DNA from: Actinomycetota bacterium
Lineage (GTDB): Bacteria > Actinomycetota > Thermoleophilia > Solirubrobacterales > Solirubrobacteraceae
Reading direction: 5' to 3'
Assembly (NCBI GenBank): GCA_018268595.1
Contig: JAFDWH010000014.1
Location: 1 to 64,000, forward strand
DNA length: 64,000 bases
A program made the translations under genes and the position numbers. The notes beneath the pieces were generated by a model. It saw only the letters and a program-made list of their open reading frames with translations, did no database searches and was not told where the DNA came from. Below, piece by piece: positions 8,753 through 16,119 of the stretch; within the stretch, counting starts at the first letter, position 1, and each line of letters begins with the position of its first letter.

Positions 8753-9043
8753 ATGCCGGAGAGTGACCCCCGTCTCGTGGCACTCGGACGCGCCCTGCGC
8801 AAGGCCCGCCGGGCGCGGGACCTGTCGCAGGAGGCCGTCGGACAGCGCGCCGGCATGCACCCGAACCACGTCGGCACGATCGAGCGCGGCACGAAGGATC
8901 TGCGCGCGACGACGTTGCTGCGCCTGATCGAGGCGCTCGAGATGTCCCCCGCCGAGCTGTTCGCGGACTACGCGCAGGCAGGCGAGGAGCCGCCCGCAGA
9001 TGAGCCGGACACGCCCCCGCAGCGCTCCCGGCCGCCGGCCTGA
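8753..9043 (+). CDS. XRE/Cro-type helix-turn-helix regulator
   Basis: 96 residues. Residues about 8-66 form a standard HTH_3 domain: LGRALRKARRARDLSQEAVG, then GMHPNHVGTIERGTKDLRATTLLRLIEALEMSPAEL, with the recognition helix around HPNHVGTIERG. The C-terminal 25 residues are Pro/Glu-rich and disordered. It is a DNA-binding repressor or regulator of unknown target. The inverted repeat at 8687-8704 is a candidate self-operator. It lies between the surface-polysaccharide block and purM. Confidence 0.85.
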   Translation: MPESDPRLVALGRALRKARRARDLSQEAVGQRAGMHPNHVGTIERGTKDLRATTLLRLIEALEMSPAELFADYAQAGEEPPADEPDTPPQRSRPPA

Positions 9044-9079
9044 CGACGCCGGCGCCGCCGCGTCGGCGACAATCCGGCC

Positions 9080-10156
9080 GTGAGCGACTCCTACGCAGCG
9101 GCGGGCGTCGACATCGCGGAGGCGGACGCGGGCGTCCGCGCGCTCGTCGACGTGCTCAAGACGATCGACCCGGGCCGGCCGTCCGCCTCGGTGCTCGGCT
9201 CCGGCCACTACGCCAACGTCCTGCGCGTCGCGCCGAACCTCGGCATCGCCGTGTGTGCCGACGGCGTCGGCTCGAAGGTGATCGTCGCCGAGCAGACGGG
9301 CCGCTACGACACCGTCGGGATCGACTGCATCGCGATGAACGTCAACGACGTCATCTGCGTCGGCGCCGAGCCGCTCGCGGTGCTCGACTACCTCGCCGTC
9401 GAGCAGGCCGACCCCGGCGTGCTGCGCGACATCGCGCTCGGCCTCAAGCGCGGCGCCGAGGAGGCCGGCGTCGAGATCCCCGGCGGCGAGCTGGCGCAGC
9501 TCCCCGAGCTGATCAAGGGCCACCCGTCGCCGAACGGCTTCGACCTCACCGGCGCGTGCTTCGGCACCGTCGCGCTCGACGCGATCGTCACCGGCGACGC
9601 GATCGCGCCCGGCGACGCGCTGATCGGCCTGCCGTCGAGCGGCGTGCACTCGAACGGGCTCACGCTCGCGCGGCGCGCGCTGCTGGAGGACGGCGGCCTG
9701 CGCTTCGACGACCGGCCCGACGAGCTGGGCGGCGCGTCCGTCGCCGACGCGCTGCTGGAGCCGACCGTGCTGTACGTGCGCGCGGTGCTGGAGCTGCTGC
9801 GCTCCGAGGTCCCCGTGCACGGGCTCGCGCACATCACCGGCGGCGGCGTGCTGAACCTGTTGCGGCTGGGCAGCGGCGTCGGCTACGAGATCTCCGACCC
9901 GCTGCCGGTGAGCGGCGTGTTCGAGCTGATCGCGCGCTGCGGCGGCGTCGACCAGGCGGAGATGCAGAAGGTCTTCAACATGGGCTGCGGCTTCGTCGCG
10001 ACCGTCCCCGCCGAGGCGACCGACGCCGCGATCGCGCTGCTGAGCGCGCGTCACCCCGGCGCCGCACGCATCGGCTCGGTCACCGCCGCGGCCGGCCGCG
10101 TGACGCTGCCGTCGCTCGGACTAGCGGGCGACGCGAGCGGGCTGCGGCCCGCCTGA
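9080..10156 (+). CDS. purM: Phosphoribosylformylglycinamidine cyclo-ligase (AIR synthetase)
   Basis: 358 residues. It catalyses the ATP-dependent closure of FGAM to aminoimidazole ribotide, step five of purine synthesis. Motifs in order are YAAAGVDIAEAD at the N-terminus, the FGAM/ATP-binding VCADGVGSKVIVA, DCIAMNVNDVICVGAEPL, LPSSGVHSNGLTLAR, and HITGGGVLNLLRL. The length is normal for PurM. The start is the GTG at 9080, which opens directly on the conserved N-terminus; GACAAT lies 6 nt upstream with no Shine-Dalgarno, so initiation may be leaderless. No other purine genes are in the window. Confidence 0.95.
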   Translation: MSDSYAAAGVDIAEADAGVRALVDVLKTIDPGRPSASVLGSGHYANVLRVAPNLGIAVCADGVGSKVIVAEQTGRYDTVGIDCIAMNVNDVICVGAEPLAVLDYLAVEQADPGVLRDIALGLKRGAEEAGVEIPGGELAQLPELIKGHPSPNGFDLTGACFGTVALDAIVTGDAIAPGDALIGLPSSGVHSNGLTLARRALLEDGGLRFDDRPDELGGASVADALLEPTVLYVRAVLELLRSEVPVHGLAHITGGGVLNLLRLGSGVGYEISDPLPVSGVFELIARCGGVDQAEMQKVFNMGCGFVATVPAEATDAAIALLSARHPGAARIGSVTAAAGRVTLPSLGLAGDASGLRPA

Positions 10157-10313
10157 CCACCCGAACGGCGGGGCGAGACCTCGCGGACGGACGCGCCACT
10201 CGGCGGGTTGCGCGGCGCCGCCGCGCAGGAGAAGGTCCCTGGCCGTCGTACCCCGACAGCTGGAGAGACCCCGCCCGGCGTCTCCAAGACCGTCTTCGAG
10301 GAGGACCCGTTCG

Positions 10314-11069
10314 ATGAGCAGTGTGGAGGTAGTCGTCATAGAGGAGCCGGAGCCGCGCGGGCTGCCGGCGTTCGTCGCGGAGGCGATCGGCACGTTCCTG
10401 CTCGTCTTCTTCATCTGCGGCTTCATCTCGGTCGCCTCGGCCGGCGGCTTCGATCTCGCGGGCCTCGCGCTCGCGCACGCGTTCGTGCTGGCGGTGCTGA
10501 TCTACGCGCTCGGCGGCACGTCCGGGGCGCACTTCAACCCGGCCGTCACGTTCGCGCTGTGGTCGCTCAAGAAGATCTCGACGCCCAACGCGATCGTCTA
10601 CGTGATCTGCCAGCTCGTCGGCGGCATCCTCGGCGCGCTCGTCGTGCTGCTGTTGTTCAAGGACGTCGGCGACGCCGTCAACTACGGCGCGACGGCGATC
10701 AACGGCCAGATCCTGCAGCACGGCTCGGTCTGGCTCGCGCTGCTCGCCGAGGCGCTCGGCACGTTCATGCTGATGTGGGCGATCATGGGCCTGGCGGTCA
10801 ACCCGCGCGGCGAAGCGGCGCTCGCCGGCCTCGGCATTGGTGCCGCGCTCGGCGTCGCGGTGATGATCTTCGGCCCGGCGACGGGCGCGGGCCTCAACCC
10901 GGCCCGCTGGCTCGGCCCGGCCGTCGCGTCCGGCAGATTCGACGACGGCTGGCTGTACGTCGTCGGCCCGCTCGTCGGCGCGCTGGCCGCCGCGCTGGTG
11001 TATCGCACGTTCATGCTCGAGGAGCGCGGTCTCGTGCCGCAGCGCCCGAAGGACGAGCTGGCGGGCTGA
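10314..11069 (+). CDS. Aquaporin / MIP family channel
   Basis: 251 residues, six hydrophobic segments and both signature half-helices: GAHFNPAVTF with the first NPA at residues 75-77, and GAGLNPARWLG with the second NPA at 195-197 followed by the selectivity-filter Arg198. It conducts water or small neutral solutes such as glycerol. A good ribosome binding site (GAGGAGG) lies 9 nt before the ATG. The 157-nt upstream gap contains short GC-rich hairpin potential but no recognised riboswitch. The gene ends immediately before the convergent lipoprotein gene, with no base between the stops. Confidence 0.92.
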   Translation: MSSVEVVVIEEPEPRGLPAFVAEAIGTFLLVFFICGFISVASAGGFDLAGLALAHAFVLAVLIYALGGTSGAHFNPAVTFALWSLKKISTPNAIVYVICQLVGGILGALVVLLLFKDVGDAVNYGATAINGQILQHGSVWLALLAEALGTFMLMWAIMGLAVNPRGEAALAGLGIGAALGVAVMIFGPATGAGLNPARWLGPAVASGRFDDGWLYVVGPLVGALAAALVYRTFMLEERGLVPQRPKDELAG

Positions 11070-11783
11070 TCAGAGCCCGCTGACGGTTCCGGTGAGCCGG
11101 ACGCGAGCGCGGCTCGCGTCCGGTCTCGCCCGGCCGTTCACCTTCAGCCCGCGTCCGCGGACGTGGGCGAACCTGCCGGTCCCACCCGTCACGACGGCGG
11201 TGCCGCGCAGCGCCGGCCAGGTGGTGCTGTCGAGGATCGCGACGGCGACGCCGTGGCCCTCGATCGTGCCGCCCGGCAGCGTGGCGGTGAACCTGACGAG
11301 GACGCCCTGCGAGGTGATGCGCGCCTCGATCTCCATCGTCCCGTCGTAGGTGCCGGTGACGGTGCCCTGCTGGAAGTAGTGCGCCGGGCTGATGCGCCGC
11401 GTGAGCACGAGCTGCGCGCGCTCGTCGATCGGCGACGTCGTGGGCTTCGGCGTGCTCGCCGCGGGCTTCCTCACCGCGGGCCGGCCGGCGGCAGCCGAGG
11501 AGGAGCGGTGCGGCTGCTGTTCGGGCGGCGCCGCGCCGCCGGTCGGGCCGGCACGTCGCGAGGCGGCGGCCGGCGCCCTCGCGCGGACGGTCGCCGTCGT
11601 GCGCGGCGCGGCGGGCGGCCGCGCCGGCGGGGAGGCGGCCGCGGTGGACGCGGGCGCCGGAGCGACTGCCGTCGTCGTCGCGACGGGGGCGCCGATCGAG
11701 CCGCCGCCGCACGACGCGAGCATGGCGCTCAGCGCCGTCGCGAGCGCGGCGCGCACGAGAGCCGGCGGCGTCCTCCGAGCCAC
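11070..11783 (-). CDS. Secreted lipoprotein with dirigent/AOC-like beta-barrel domain
   Basis: 237 residues. Residues 1-24 are a signal peptide ending in the lipobox LASC with acylated Cys25. Residues about 30-115 are Ala/Pro/Thr-rich linker. The C-terminal about 105 residues (YFQQGTVTGTYDGTMEIEAR..., PGGTIEGHGVAV, RGTAVVTGGTGRFAHVRG) resemble the allene-oxide-cyclase/dirigent barrel seen in secreted actinobacterial proteins, with the typical GGTGRFAGARG-type turn. The start is a GTG; TACGCT lies 6 nt upstream, so the transcript may be leaderless. Function unknown; surface-exposed. Confidence 0.7.
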   Translation of the reverse strand: MARRTPPALVRAALATALSAMLASCGGGSIGAPVATTTAVAPAPASTAAASPPARPPAAPRTTATVRARAPAAASRRAGPTGGAAPPEQQPHRSSSAAAGRPAVRKPAASTPKPTTSPIDERAQLVLTRRISPAHYFQQGTVTGTYDGTMEIEARITSQGVLVRFTATLPGGTIEGHGVAVAILDSTTWPALRGTAVVTGGTGRFAHVRGRGLKVNGRARPDASRARVRLTGTVSGL

Positions 11784-11789
11784 CTGCCC

Positions 11790-11795
11790 AGCGTA
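11790..11795 (-). promoter_or_regulatory. TANNNT -10 hexamer of the lipoprotein gene
   Basis: Minus-strand TACGCT, then 6 nt, then the GTG start at 11783; no ribosome binding site between. Same layout as the dedA promoter at 5465-5470. Confidence 0.4.
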
Positions 11796-11867
11796 TACCG
11801 AGAAGGGGTGCGTCGCCGACGCTTCGGTCGGCGACGGCGACGGGACGGCGCGCGGCGGCCCCGCTCC

Positions 11868-12575
11868 TCAGATCTCGATCGCGGCCTCGCGGATCGCGAT
11901 CGCGACCGCGTGCGCGCGGCTGGAGGCCTCGAGCTTGCGCATCACGTTGCGCATGTGCGTGCGGACCGTGTGCGGGCTGAGCGACAGCGCCTCGGCGGTC
12001 GCCTCGGTCGAGCCGCCCTCGGCGACGAGCGCGAGCACGCGCAGCTCGGAGCTCGACAGCGTCGAGGTGCGCCGCTGCTGCGGCGGCAGCGGCAGCGGGG
12101 CCGCGGGCGCCGGCGGCGGCGCGAGCAGCTCGTCGTCGCGCTCCTCGAACCACAGGCCGCCGGTCGCGACCGAGCGCAGCGCCTCCGCCAGCTCGCCGAT
12201 CGAGCGGCGCTTGGCGACGAGGCCGGCGGCGCCGGCGTTCACGGCGGCGGCCGAGTCCTCGCAGTCGGCGTCGTCGGCGTACAGCACGACGGCGCTGCGC
12301 AGCCCGCGGTGCACGAGCCGGCGCACGAGCGCGATCCCGCCGACGTCCGGCAGGTCGGCGGCGACGAGCGCGACGTCGGGCTCGTGGCGCGCGATCAGCG
12401 CCTCGCCGCCGGCGCCGGTGGAGGCGCTGCCGAGCACCGCCATGCCTTCCGGCGGCAGCAGCAGCGCGAGCCCGTCGCGCATGCCCGGATGCGGGTCGAC
12501 GATCACGACGCTGGTCGTCGCGGACGGCGTGGCTGCGCCGCGCGCGGCGAGGAGGGCGTGATCGACTGTGGGCAC
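11868..12575 (-). CDS. NarL/LuxR-type regulator with degenerate receiver domain
   Basis: 235 residues: receiver-like domain (about 21-140), Pro-rich linker (150-167), LuxR HTH (about 172-232, with LSSSELRVLALVAEG and LSLSPHTVRTHMRNVMRKL). The receiver lacks phosphorylation chemistry. The acidic pair is D27-P28 instead of DD, the phospho-acceptor position in PDVALVAADLPDVGG is Ala72, and the switch Thr is Tyr99. Only Lys122 is kept. It probably acts without phosphorylation, through ligand, partner or expression level. It lies 27 nt downstream of the sigma-28-controlled CHAP gene in the same orientation, so co-expression with flagellin-region genes is likely. GTG start. Confidence 0.85.
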   Translation of the reverse strand: MPTVDHALLAARGAATPSATTSVVIVDPHPGMRDGLALLLPPEGMAVLGSASTGAGGEALIARHEPDVALVAADLPDVGGIALVRRLVHRGLRSAVVLYADDADCEDSAAAVNAGAAGLVAKRRSIGELAEALRSVATGGLWFEERDDELLAPPPAPAAPLPLPPQQRRTSTLSSSELRVLALVAEGGSTEATAEALSLSPHTVRTHMRNVMRKLEASSRAHAVAIAIREAAIEI

Positions 12576-12602
12576 CGGTTTTGGTTATTCGTCGTAGTTT
12601 GG

Positions 12603-13202
12603 TCAACTCATCCGAACGTAACCCAGTGCATCGGAAAAATCATGCACATTGCGGGAAACTCTGTCGGAGTAGTTGCCTTCGATCGTCTGAATCCTTCCGC
12701 CGGGAAGGACCTGCTCGACGATCCCGACGTGCTCGTGCAGGACGATCAGGTCGCCGGGGCGCGGCACGACACCCGGTCCGTTCGGGACCGCGCGGCCGGT
12801 GCGCTGGGCCCACGCGTAGAGCTGGTCGACGGAGCCGAAGCCCTCGCCGTGGTCGCCCAGTGGCGTGCCCGCCTGGCGCGCGACCCACGAGACGAAGTAG
12901 GCGCACCACGGGCCGACGCCGCTGCCGGCGGTCGCCGTGCGGTACTGCGCGATGCGCGGCGAGTCGTTCGAGCCGGGCGGCTGCTCGGCCTGCCCGACCT
13001 CGGCGCCGGCGATCGTCGTCATCGGCGAGCCGCTCGCGTTGCCCAGCAGGCTCGCGAACGAGGCGCTCGCGACGGGCGCGGAAGCGGCACTTGCGGTCGC
13101 GGTCGGAGCGGCGAGCGCGGAGGATGCGGGCGTCGCCGCCGGCTCGAGCACGAGCGCTCGCTCGATCTGCTCGATGCGGGCGAGTGCGAGCGGGAGCGAC
13201 AT
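12603..13202 (-). CDS. CHAP-domain peptidoglycan amidase/endopeptidase, flagellar-associated
   Basis: 199 residues. The C-terminal half is a CHAP domain with catalytic Cys100 (GPWCAYFVSWV), His158 (LHEHVGIVEQV) and Asn177 (EGNYSDRV). The N-terminus lacks a Sec signal peptide; instead it has an amphipathic helix (ALARIEQIERAL) and then SFASLLGNA at 48-56, a pattern also found in the flagellar transglycosylase at 36543-37274. Export through the flagellar apparatus is therefore inferred. A sigma-28-type promoter (13212-13239) sits 9 nt before the ATG. The gene follows the flagellin terminator. Likely role: opening the wall for the flagellar rod or filament. Confidence 0.8.
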   Translation of the reverse strand: MSLPLALARIEQIERALVLEPAATPASSALAAPTATASAASAPVASASFASLLGNASGSPMTTIAGAEVGQAEQPPGSNDSPRIAQYRTATAGSGVGPWCAYFVSWVARQAGTPLGDHGEGFGSVDQLYAWAQRTGRAVPNGPGVVPRPGDLIVLHEHVGIVEQVLPGGRIQTIEGNYSDRVSRNVHDFSDALGYVRMS

Positions 13203-13211
13203 CACTCCCGG

Positions 13212-13239
13212 TCATCGGCCGGAGCTGGCGCGACTTGAC
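13212..13239 (-). promoter_or_regulatory. Sigma-28-type promoter of the CHAP hydrolase gene
   Basis: Minus strand GTCAA-N15-GCCGATGA followed by CCGGGAGTG and the ATG at 13202. The -10 element ends 9 nt before the start codon, so the mRNA would have essentially no leader. Confidence 0.65.
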
Positions 13240-13257
13240 TCATTGGACGAAAGATGG

Positions 13258-13285
13258 ATGGGTGGGCGCCGAAACGCCCACCCAT
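13258..13285 (-). terminator. Flagellin gene terminator
   Basis: Perfect 11-bp stem ATGGGTGGGCG / CGCCCACCCAT with a 6-nt loop, placed 21 nt after the flagellin stop. The downstream U-run is short (CTTTC), as often in high-GC genomes. It separates flagellin from the CHAP hydrolase gene, which has its own promoter. Confidence 0.8.
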
Positions 13286-13306
13286 TCCACTTCGCGGTGC
13301 AGCGAT

Positions 13307-14101
13307 TTACCGAAGCAGGGAAAGGACCTGCTGCGGCGCCTGCTGCGCCTGGGCGAGCATCGAGGTGCCCGCCTGAACCAGGATCTGGTTCTTGGTGAAG
13401 TTGACCATCTCAGCGGCCATGTCCACGTCGCGGATGCGGCTCTCCGACGCGGTCAGGTTCTCCTGGTAGGTGGTCAGGTTGTTGTACGTGTGCTCGAGGC
13501 GGTTCTGCACCGCGCCGAACGTCGCGCGCTGCTGGGAGACGCTGTCGATCGCTCTGTCGACGTCCGCGAGGACGGTCGAGGAGGTGATGTCGATCGTGCC
13601 GACCGCCGACCCGAGGCTCACCGTCGAGACGGAGATGACCTCGCCGTCGTTGGCGCCGACCTGGAACGTGATCGTCTGCGCCGAGTCGAGCAGGTGGATG
13701 TTGTTGAACTGGGCGGTCGTGCCGATGCGCTCGATCTCCTGCGTGAGCTGGCCGACCTCGCTGTTGATCGCGCTTCTGTCCGTCGTCGAGAGCGTGCCGT
13801 TCTGGTACTGCACGGCCAGCTCGCGGACGCGCTGGAGCATCGAGTGGACCTCGGTCAGCGAGCCCTCAGCCGTCTGGACGAGCGAGATGCCGTCCTGGAC
13901 GTTGCGGCCGGCCTGGTCCAGACCACCGATCTGACCGCGCAGCTTCTCGCTGATCGCGAGGCCGGCGGCGTCGTCGGCAGCACGGTTGATGCGGAAGCCG
14001 GAGCTGAGGCGCTCCATCGATCTCGCGACCATGCTGCTCGTGTTCACCAGGTTGCGGTGAGCGTTGAACGCCTCGACGTTCGTGTTGATGCGAAGGGACA
14101 T
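13307..14101 (-). CDS. fliC: Flagellin
   Basis: 264 residues. The conserved D0/D1 N-terminus (MSLRINTNVEAFNAHRNL, then MERLSSGFRINRAADDAAGLAISEKLRGQI) and C-terminus (ESRIRDVDMAAEMVNFTKNQILVQAGTSMLAQAQQAPQQVLSLL) are complete. The central D2/D3 region is almost absent (about residues 145-180), giving a compact flagellin. AAGGAGA lies 7 nt before the ATG. The sigma-28 promoter at 14161-14188 lies within the 3' end of the upstream gene, and a strong terminator follows. Filament subunit, exported with FliS; possible target of the TPR-glycosyltransferase at 56419. Confidence 0.97.
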   Translation of the reverse strand: MSLRINTNVEAFNAHRNLVNTSSMVARSMERLSSGFRINRAADDAAGLAISEKLRGQIGGLDQAGRNVQDGISLVQTAEGSLTEVHSMLQRVRELAVQYQNGTLSTTDRSAINSEVGQLTQEIERIGTTAQFNNIHLLDSAQTITFQVGANDGEVISVSTVSLGSAVGTIDITSSTVLADVDRAIDSVSQQRATFGAVQNRLEHTYNNLTTYQENLTASESRIRDVDMAAEMVNFTKNQILVQAGTSMLAQAQQAPQQVLSLLR

Positions 14102-14150
14102 GGATGCATCTCCTTGATGTCGTCCCGGGGCGACTCCATGTCACCCGCTG

Positions 14151-14516
14151 TCATGCCGGTTCATCGGCACGGGCGCGCGAAGCTTGAGCGCGCTGCGCCT
14201 GCAGCGCGCGGACGGCGCGCAGCTCGGCGATCACGAGGTGGCGCCAGATCGTCACGGCGCACGCCCACGCGGCGAGGTAGACGACGACGCCGCCGGCGAT
14301 CGCGCGCAGCAGCGCGTCGGCCGCCGGGACGCCCGCGCGCCACGACAGGACGCCGACGAGCAGGAAGCCGCCGAGCCCGCCCCACGCTTTCGCGCGGGCG
14401 ACCTGGGCGGGGGCACGGGGATGGCTGGCGACGCTCGGAAGGGCCGCGTCGCCGGCGGTCGCTCTGCCGGCCGGCCTGGCGCCCTTCTTCGCGTCCTTGG
14501 CGCTCTTCTTCGCCAT
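14151..14516 (-). CDS. Small two-TM membrane protein in the flagellar operon, unknown
   Basis: 121 residues from the ATG at 14516; a GTG at 14522, overlapping the pilZ stop as GTGA, is an alternative start. The N-terminus is Lys/Ala-rich (MAKKSAKDAKKG). Two hydrophobic segments lie at about residues 44-62 and 68-92, followed by a basic amphipathic helix (IWRHLVIAELRAVRALQAQRAQ). No family is recognised. It sits between the PilZ gene and the flagellin gene, and its last codons carry the flagellin promoter. A role in motor tuning or membrane assembly of flagella is only a guess from position. Confidence 0.65.
   Translation of the reverse strand: MAKKSAKDAKKGARPAGRATAGDAALPSVASHPRAPAQVARAKAWGGLGGFLLVGVLSWRAGVPAADALLRAIAGGVVVYLAAWACAVTIWRHLVIAELRAVRALQAQRAQASRARADEPA
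14161..14188 (-). promoter_or_regulatory. Sigma-28-type promoter of flagellin
   Basis: Minus strand CTCAA-N15-GCCGATGA, then ACCGG; about 60 nt before the flagellin ATG, leaving a leader of about 50 nt with its own ribosome binding site. Best match to the classical TAAA-N15-GCCGATAA layout together with the fliO promoter. Confidence 0.75.
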
Positions 14517-14518
14517 CG

Positions 14519-15172
14519 TCACAGCTCCCCGTCGCGCGTGCGCTGGCGCGCGATCCGCTCCTGCTCGAACACGAAGCGCACGAGCTGGCGACGCGCGTCG
14601 CGGTCGATCTGCTCGATCGCGATGCCGCGCCGGCCGTCGTCGCCGACGCGCGCGACGCGGCCGCGGCCCTCGATCGGCGGCTCGCCGTCGACCGCGCGCA
14701 GCCGGAACGCGACGAGCGCGCCGACATCGAGCGCGTCGACGCTCGCCCAGCCGGCGGCGAGCAGTCCGTTGCCGCTGACGTTGACGGTCAGCGTGCCGTT
14801 CCAGTCGCCGGGCGCGTCGTCGGCGCCGACGCGCGCCAGCTCGAGCGGCCGCACCGTCCCCACGCGCACGAAGTCGCGCCGCTGGACGACGTCGACCGCG
14901 CCCTCGTGGTGGAAGTGGACGAGGTCGCGCGCGACGACGGTCCCGCGGCCTTCGAGCCGCACGAGCCCGCGCGGGGCCGGGAACTCGACCCACATCGGCG
15001 CGGCGTCGCCGAGCGCGAGCGCGCGGCGCGTGTCGAGCATCAGCACGACCGCGATCTTCGCGTCCGTCACCTGCCCGACGCGGCCGCGGTACTGCTCGCG
15101 GTCTGGAAGGGTGATGACGACGTCCTGCCGCAGGACGGGCAGGGGCGGCTTCGTCGGGGTCGCCGCGGTCAT
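14519..15172 (-). CDS. PilZ-domain c-di-GMP receptor (YcgR-like flagellar brake)
   Basis: 217 residues with an N-terminal YcgR/PilZN-like beta domain (about 12-95) and a C-terminal PilZ domain. The c-di-GMP-binding residues are present: the RxxxR motif at 99-103 (RRDFVR) and NxSxxG at 131-136 (NVSGNG). In flagellated bacteria such proteins bind c-di-GMP and slow or block the motor or rotor. The ATG overlaps the FlhF-like stop (ATGA), so it is translated as part of the export-gene operon, which fits a motility role. Confidence 0.85.
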   Translation of the reverse strand: MTAATPTKPPLPVLRQDVVITLPDREQYRGRVGQVTDAKIAVVLMLDTRRALALGDAAPMWVEFPAPRGLVRLEGRGTVVARDLVHFHHEGAVDVVQRRDFVRVGTVRPLELARVGADDAPGDWNGTLTVNVSGNGLLAAGWASVDALDVGALVAFRLRAVDGEPPIEGRGRVARVGDDGRRGIAIEQIDRDARRQLVRFVFEQERIARQRTRDGEL

Positions 15173-16119
15173 CGCAGGACGCGCTCCGCGAGCGTGGCCG
15201 GATCGGCGGGCGAGATGCCCTGGAAGTCCTGGACGTATGCGATCGGAAGACGCGTCGTGCACGCCAGCTCGACGGCCGCACCGACGTCGGCGTCCTGGGC
15301 ATCGAGGGAGAGGGCGAGCGCCGTGGGGCTCAGCGGTTGGAGGCGATCGAGCAGCGCGCGGGCGGTCGGAAGGTCGAGGTCGCCGGGCATCACGACGACC
15401 AGCTCGTCGAGCTCGAGCTGCGCGACGCGCGCGGCGAGCGCGTCGACCTCCGCGCGCTCGGCGGCGATCGGCGGCAGGTCGACGGCGAGGACCTGCTCGT
15501 CCGCGTCGGCGCGCTGCAGCAGCGCGCGCGCCTTGTCGAGCGAGGCGATCGCGCGGGCGTCGCGGCCCGCGCGCTTGTAGGCGCTCGCGAGCGCGTCGGC
15601 GCAGGCGGTCGAGCCGGGGCCGGCGAACGCGACGGCGAGGCCGCCGGCGCGGTGCGGCAGCGCGGTCGGGAGGCGGCGCGCGAGCGCGCGGCGGACGGCG
15701 GTCCGCAGGTCGGGCGCGAACGGCAGCTCGTGCGCCTCGGCGTCGGCGACGAGCCGCTCGGCGAACGCGTGGCTCATGCCGGCTTGCGTCAGCTCGGCGA
15801 CCGGGTCGCCGGAGGAGTGCGGATCTGTACATCTGTCGGCTGTAGAGACCCGCAGTGGTGCGTCGGCGGCCTCGGCGAGGAGCGCGGCGAACGTCTCGGG
15901 CTCCTCGTCGTATGTGTCGATCCGCGCGTGGCCGGCGGTCGCGTCGACCTCGACGAAGCGCTGCTGGAAGAAGCCGCCGATCCCGCCCATCAGCCCGTCG
16001 CGCTGTCTCAGCACGACGGCGTCGGGACCGAGCGCCTCGCGGATCTGGGGCAGCACCTCCTCCAACGTTCTGCCGCGGAACGTCTGGACGGCTTCGGCGG
16101 TCGGGGCGGTCGTGCTCAT
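15169..16119 (-). CDS. flhF: FlhF-like protein with degenerate SRP-GTPase domain
   Basis: 316 residues. The N-terminus matches FlhF (FRGRTLEEVLPQIREALGPDAVVLRQRDG... at 14-42), and the position between flhA and pilZ fits flhF. The G-domain fold is recognisable, but its nucleotide motifs are gone. The P-loop position reads GPGSTACA (167-174) instead of GPTGVGKT, the DTAG position reads DLPP (214-217), and TKLD reads LSLD (270-273). The C-terminal family signature LPIAYVQDFQGI is kept. The frame is open throughout, so this is not a frameshift. It probably serves as a GTP-independent scaffold for flagellar placement. Coupled by ATGA to flhA and pilZ. Confidence 0.8.
   Translation of the reverse strand: MSTTAPTAEAVQTFRGRTLEEVLPQIREALGPDAVVLRQRDGLMGGIGGFFQQRFVEVDATAGHARIDTYDEEPETFAALLAEAADAPLRVSTADRCTDPHSSGDPVAELTQAGMSHAFAERLVADAEAHELPFAPDLRTAVRRALARRLPTALPHRAGGLAVAFAGPGSTACADALASAYKRAGRDARAIASLDKARALLQRADADEQVLAVDLPPIAAERAEVDALAARVAQLELDELVVVMPGDLDLPTARALLDRLQPLSPTALALSLDAQDADVGAAVELACTTRLPIAYVQDFQGISPADPATLAERVLR

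Noticed and set aside
9044-9079. Terminator after the XRE gene
   Set aside because: Only a 6-bp CGACGC/GCGTCG pairing with a GC-rich loop and no T-run.
10157-10313. Possible riboswitch before the aquaporin gene
   Set aside because: The region is GC-rich with short hairpins (for example GAGAC-N10-GTCTC), but I could not match the conserved core of the glycine or c-di-AMP classes.
15169-16119. Frameshift as the cause of the missing FlhF GTPase motifs
   Set aside because: The frame is open end to end, codon use is uniform and FlhF-like segments lie in order on both sides of the degenerate motifs.
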